Source: Delia radicum | Taxonomy: Eukaryota; Arthropoda; Insecta; Diptera; Anthomyiidae | Direction: 5' to 3' | Length of the DNA stretch: 64,000 bases | Assembly (NCBI GenBank): GCA_021234595.1 | Contig: CM037853.1 | Coordinates: 18,653,809-18,717,808 of the forward strand | Shown: piece by piece, positions 58,889 to 64,000 of the stretch | Position numbering within the stretch: position 1 is the first letter of the stretch | Layout: each line of letters opens with the position of its first letter | Translations under genes and position numbers: made by a program | Notes under the pieces: model-generated | What the model was told of the DNA's origin: nothing | Seen by the model: only the letters and a program-made list of their open reading frames with translations | The model's database searches: none

Positions 58889-60530
58889 GTTTCCAAAAGC
58901 TTTCGGACTTAAAGTTTTAAGTGAATGCAATCACCGCTTAGTTAGTTTTAAATATCTTAATTGGCACTACTATTCACACAGACATGACGAATTTTAAAAC
59001 TATTTTAAAAGCTGCAATTTATGTTTGTATCTTCCAATCTATATTTTCTAAATATTTCTAAGAACTTTAACTTTTTAACTGTTACGCGAATGCAATCACT
59101 TTTTAAATAGTTTTCAGTATCTTAATTCTCAGTACTATTTAATTTAATGATTTCTAATCAATTTTAAAATTTTATTTCTTTACAGGTAATTTTTAAGCGA
59201 AATTCCATAAAACCGAATTTTTAATACTAAAGTAAGTTCCATCACAATTTTGTTAGTATGTAAGTTTTTTAATAAATGTAAGATTTAAAAAAAGTCATGA
59301 ACAACAAACTTTGATACCCCACTGTGAGGGAGTCATTTTGTCATTCCATTTGTAACTCATCGAGCTCTTTTTCTTGATAAACATATATAACAAAGCCGAT
59401 ATAGCGATGCCCGTCTGTTGAAATGCAAAATACTCTGCCTTTATGGAAGAGGGATTGCTAGTTTTTTGATTTAATTGTTTGTTTTTATTATAAACAGTCT
59501 GGTATTGAAAATTAGCAAAATCGGTTAAAGCACTCAAAAGTAATGAGTGCAATTTTTCATACGACAGTGTTAATTTCCAGTTATTTGAATTATGAAGTAA
59601 TAGTACAAGTAATGACAGTTTACTATTTAAAAAGCGATGAAAAATATATTGATTGAAAAAAAAAACGCAAACTTTTTGATAATTTTTTCTTTGTTTATGT
59701 GTAACGTTTTAATAAACAAAATCAAAATAAATTTTATTATAAACAAATAATTTTTTTCCATTATACTTCATTTTCTAACAATTTGATATGCTTTTAAAGA
59801 GGTTTTCTTAATTCACATGTTCCCTAATGTGGACCTTTTGAGTTGTTTCGAATTTTGTTATATATTCTTGAAATTAGTTCCTACAAGAAAATGATAAATA
59901 GTCGTAAAATGCCCAAGGAGTTAACATACAAGCTGATGGATTTGGAATACTTCTCTTAGTTTTTTTATACACCTATTAGGGCTGCATTATGGTACATTCT
60001 CTTACGTTTTTAAATTCTTAAATATGGTGTGGATCCTAAAATAAGGACAATTTTATAGAAAAAATTATTAAAAAGTAATTAAAATGCCTTTAAATTTTAA
60101 AAACATATTGCACACATGTACGCTATTAATATCGTCATTTCGTAATATATACCAATTGTAAATTTTTTTCTCGTTTTCGATGATCGAAAAGTTAAACACG
60201 GAAGAATTTTCTTAAATTAAAAAACATTTGGAAAGATGATTGTCGATATTTTATGAAATGGGTAAAAAAATATTTTCTAAATTTGATTACTTTCTTCTGT
60301 ACATCAAGAAAATTAAACTGAAAATAATGAAAAATTTCAGGAAACGAATTCAATGAATTCAAAGCTTAATACTGTTCATGAAACTAGTTTTTTATGAAAC
60401 TTTTTCGTAAAGTGAATAAAATTTTTCATAAATAAAATGATATTTTTCATAAAATTTTGTGAAAGCTTACATTAACTCAATGAAAATTTTCTATGGAGAA
60501 GGTCCAGTGCAACCTTTTCTCAATAAGTTA
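58889..60530. other. AT-rich region
   Basis: 60360-60495 contains ATGAAACTAGTTTTTTATGA and TTTTTCATAAA units like those in the MITEs at 15816 and 53671. No gene recognised. Confidence 0.4.
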
Positions 60531-60820
60531 AATTTGGGGTGAAGTTTAAATAGTGTTTTGGGGGAAAGTAGTAATAACAATTTAAGCAATCTGAGATCGT
60601 ATTTATGTGTTTTTTGTTGAATTTTTTGTAAACGTGAATTTTTAAATTAATTTAAGACACATGAATCGAAAATTAATACGTTCAATTTGGGGTGAAGTTT
60701 AAATAGTGTTTTGGGGGAAAGTAGTAATAACAATTTAAGCAATCTGAGATCATATTTATGTGGTATATGTTGAATTTTTTGTAAACGTGAATTTTTAAAT
60801 TAATTAAAGATACATGACGC
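60531..60820. repeat. 153-bp tandem duplication
   Basis: Units at 60531-60683 and from 60684 each begin AATTTGGGGTGAAGTTTAAA. They are identical over the first ~80 bp except one base and closely similar to about 60817. Confidence 0.93.
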
Positions 60821-61251
60821 AAAAATGCAGCAAAAAACAACAAGGCCAGCCAAAAAATAAAATAATATAAGCAATAAAGTCAGGGTGGTCACCTATTAAA
60901 ATTAAAAAATAACCGCTTTTTTTAAAAACAAAATTCAAATGCTCAAAAAAAATTAGCAAAAAAAATACTTTGAGTTGTTTTCAATCGTTCAGCGTTTTTT
61001 TCATGGTAAATTGTCACCACTAATAATGACTCCATAATTTAAATAACTTCAGCACAATGGGATAGATGTTGTAAAAATCCAACAAAACTCACAAAATGTT
61101 TTTGCACCAATATTAACATAATTCAAGGGTAAGGTTTTAAAAAAATGAATACGTAACTTGTTGCCGGGACTTCCTTATCATTTAATTCGTTTCTGGTAAG
61201 TCTTTTAAAGCTGCCTAAATTCGGCCTTGCTTCTTAGAACCAGCTAAATTC

Positions 61252-61306
61252 TAATGCCAAAAAAATTTTATTACCATTTAATTGTAATAAAATTTTTTTG
61301 GCATTA
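61252..61306. repeat. perfect 22-bp-stem hairpin
   Basis: 61252-61273 and 61285-61306 are exact reverse complements (outer TAATGCC, inner TTTTATTA) around an 11-nt loop. Confidence 0.85.
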
Positions 61307-61439
61307 TTAGCATTTGTCATACTAATGCTAATGAAATCACACTAATGCGAAAAAACTAATTACATTTGAGCAAAAAAAGCATTTGTTTACAAAAAAAGTG
61401 GAGTGGAGACCGATAGGAATTGTATGTTTATTTGTATTA

Positions 61440-61895
61440 TCACGTAAATAAGTAAAAATAAATAAATAAATCACCCTATGGCTGTTTTATAAAAATTTAT
61501 CAATCGGGATCTCTCCCGGATCTAGTCCATTTATATTATAAGTTTGTATTAATACTTCTAAGGATCGAAATTTTTGTTCGTTTTGCTCTACCTCACGTAA
61601 TTTAGGAGATACTGGGCATTTTAAAAAAATCGTCATTTTAAAAAATGGCTAGTATCTCGAAAACTAAGCGAAATATTTCAAAACGGACCAAATTTTCGCT
61701 CCCCAGTTCATTCCATATCGTTCCGGTTTAGACCAATGTTCCATTTTATTATCAGAGTGATTAAATTGGTATTGTCACGTACGTATTTGGGTAAACTAAT
61801 AATTGGACACATTGTGGCTGTTTCATAAAAAAATAATCTCTCGGTATCTTTCCCGGACATAGCCTATTTGTATTATGAGCGTTACTTAAAGCTCC
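61440..61895. repeat. direct repeats of ~110 bp about 330 bp apart
   Basis: TGGCTGTTTTATAAA...CTCCCGGATCTAGTCCATTT near 61480 and TGGCTGTTTCATAAA...TTCCCGGACATAGCCTATTT near 61812, same orientation. Between them lies an inverted CATTTTAAAAAAATCGTCATTTTAAAAAATG motif. A reversed relative is at 47635-47900. Confidence 0.6.
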
Positions 61896-62819
61896 TGTGA
61901 AGCCCAGATTTTATCGATATTCACCATTAGTTTTTCGAAAATATTATCTGTCAATTGTAATTTGTTTCCTTTAATTATTGCATTGCTAATTTTAATGAAA
62001 TTTAAAATGATTGCAATTAATCAATGAAATCAAATCAATGAAATTCGTTCTTAATTAAACAAATTATAATGGAAATAATTTTATTACAATTGATATCAAT
62101 GAAATTGTAATGAAATCATACATACAATTAATTAGTCCCATGTATGCAAGATACGACGCAAGATATTGAGAAACTAGTTTAGAAATTAGTATGAGGATAT
62201 TTGCAGTATATACAATACCTTCCTAACTTATTTTTTTTTTTTTGTAAAATGGTCAGCGCGTCAACCTATTGGTTTGACAAAGATTTGTTTTTTTTTTTAA
62301 TCTTAAGATTTGACATTTTTAATTCACAAATTAATGGAGTTTATATAACTGATCTCTATGAGAAAGTCTAAAAGTATGCAATCTTTCTGTAGGATTGTGG
62401 TTTGAGTCTCCGCTGTGTCGAAAATTATACACTAATAACTTAAACGAATGCCCTTAAAAATATACACCATTCTTAAATTATGAGCTTTAAATTTAGTAGA
62501 AAACTCAAGTGAATATTTAAAACTTCTAGTTGTCTTTTTGAGAGGCTCAAAATTAATTTAAAAATACATATTCTTTGTTACCCTATAATAGAAAGCTAGT
62601 ACACTCTCGAGAAAAGTATCTACCTTGACACCCCAATAATTTATATAGAAATTTGTTATGAGATGGAGAAGCCAAAAGTAACCCAATTTCTTATTTAGGA
62701 CAGCTAAAAGGGCAAAAAATGTTATTTTAAATATTTTTAATTTCAAAGCAGCAATATGTAAATTGTATATCAAATGAAAGGTTTGTTTAATGAAATGTCT
62801 AATACTAGTGGAAAAAATA

Positions 62820-63070
62820 AATCTACAGAACAGGTTGCAAATACTTTACGCTACATTAACATTTGGTCTACTTTATATTCTAAAATCGGTTATTTTTATG
62901 AAAAGTTTCTTCTGTTATGAATAGGTTACTTTTATCCATAGAACAGCTTTCTTTAGAGACGGTTCTGGAACCGTTAAAAAACTGGTGCTGGGACAATTAA
63001 ACCAAACATTTTGATTACACGGACTTAGTTCTGGAACCTGTTCGGAGTTGAATGAACATCTTAGAACTAC
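62820..63070 (-). repeat. diverged inverted copy of the 55.7-kb repeat
   Basis: Reversed, it reads GAACAGGTTCCAGAAC ... GTCCCAGCACCAGTT ... GGTTCCAGAACC, in the same order as 55780-55860. Confidence 0.6.
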
Positions 63071-64000
63071 AAATTTTCAAATCTATATTTTCAATTTAAT
63101 GCACAATAAAAATGCCATAGCGCGAAAGTCCTCTAGAGGTTAGCATAGTTTATCGATTTACAAAAACACAGTTTCTCTATTAACCCTCATCACTAAAAAT
63201 ATGCCACATTTTTAAAACTTAGACATATTTTTTGTATATTTTTTTGTACACGTGCCTTTAAGTATGCTTTTTGTTTTTAAAATTTTCTACTTTGATCTAT
63301 CATTTTATTTATTTTGTATTGTAGTTCACACAAAAACAGCTAAAATATATATAATACGTACTACTATATATTTTTGTGTGCCTTTTTTTATTTGTCATTT
63401 TTAACCCCTTCAATTTTTATTCGCTTTTGTTCTTTTTCTTCTTTTGCATATGTATTTTTTTTTTTTTTGTCTTCTATATATTCTGTTGCATACTTTTGGT
63501 CATAAATTTGTTATTGTTCTAGCGCCTTTCATTCTTTATTTTATATTATATTTATTGCTTTTGTTGTTGTAGTTATATATATATATATACTTTTTATAAG
63601 CTGTTGACAATAGACACTTATAAACTAAAGACCATACTTTAACTATTCCCTTCTGTACTGGGCTAGTAAGTACTGAGTATTGTGTTTTTTATATACAATC
63701 GTCTTTTTTCTCTATCAAAAACATTAAAGCCTTGTAGCATACTTTTAGATGCTTAATTGCTTAATTGTTAGTAAGAGCAATGTTTTCAGTTCATGGCATT
63801 GAATACAAAAAATAAAAAATAAAAATAGAAAAGTAATGTTGAAAAGTAAAATTTTTCAAGTAATTAAAGTTTTTGAATGAAAACTTTTATTGAATAAACA
63901 AAATAACTGTAAAGTGAAAATAAGCTTTATATAAATGTATTGCCTAATTTTAGGCTTTTACACAGTAAAGCATTGTATGCAATTTTGGAATTTAGTTTTA
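63071..64000. other. AT-rich region to the window end
   Basis: No gene recognised. A (TA)n run at 63573-63590 and several long T runs. Confidence 0.4.

Overview
This is eukaryotic DNA, most likely from a fly (Diptera). It is very AT-rich, has no operon-like gene packing, and nearly every recognisable coding stretch belongs to a transposable element of a type common in insect genomes: Tc1/mariner transposases, Jockey/I-type non-LTR retrotransposons, hAT-like and TA-target MITEs, fold-back elements and a tRNA-derived SINE. I found no host protein-coding gene and no convincing intact tRNA gene. The window could be intergenic or intronic; the sequence alone does not decide. Species assignment is inference.

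Layout. 1-1290: decayed reverse transcriptase of a Jockey-like LINE, related to the copy at 34.3-36.6 kb. 1.8-4.7 kb: a hAT-like MITE, a tRNA-like sequence, an AT-rich dispersed repeat (family E) and part of an ATGCA-rich hAT-like repeat. 4682-7827: an internally deleted mariner, bounded by inverted repeats and TA, that contains a 5'-truncated LINE with an uninterrupted 814-codon RT ORF and an (ACT)n tail. 8.5-11.4 kb: a three-level nest, with family E containing a fold-back element, which contains a TA-flanked MITE with a repetitive core. 12.4-16.7 kb: MITEs, a 27-bp minisatellite, a degenerate tRNA-like sequence and a mariner remnant. 17139-18370: a full-length but dead DD41D-type mariner. 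20.3-21.3 kb: a fold-back element containing three smaller MITEs. 22.3-30.2 kb: two copies of a 'CACTCAAAA' element, a 462-bp MITE, another E copy and a hAT-like element with a perfect 8-bp target duplication.

31-37 kb: a diverged ~140-bp tandem repeat, two fold-back elements, a SINE with an 11-bp target duplication, and a Jockey-like LINE that has lost its catalytic FADD box. 37.5-40.3 kb: a second, different LINE (endonuclease plus RT, one frameshift). 40.6-43.7 kb: a possible 3.1-kb composite hAT-like element containing a fold-back and a mariner remnant. 44.85-45.65 kb: a large inverted repeat with arms of about 300-390 bp. 45.9-46.8 kb: two opposed mariner remnants. 49-64 kb: mostly AT-rich sequence with further fold-backs and MITEs, an RNase H fragment of a LINE, a 153-bp tandem duplication and a perfect 22-bp hairpin.

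There is no pathway of cooperating genes here. The window is a record of successive insertions. Its most informative content is the order of nesting, the target-site duplications that date insertions relative to one another, and the unusually high number of long inverted repeats, whose transcripts could form double-stranded RNA.
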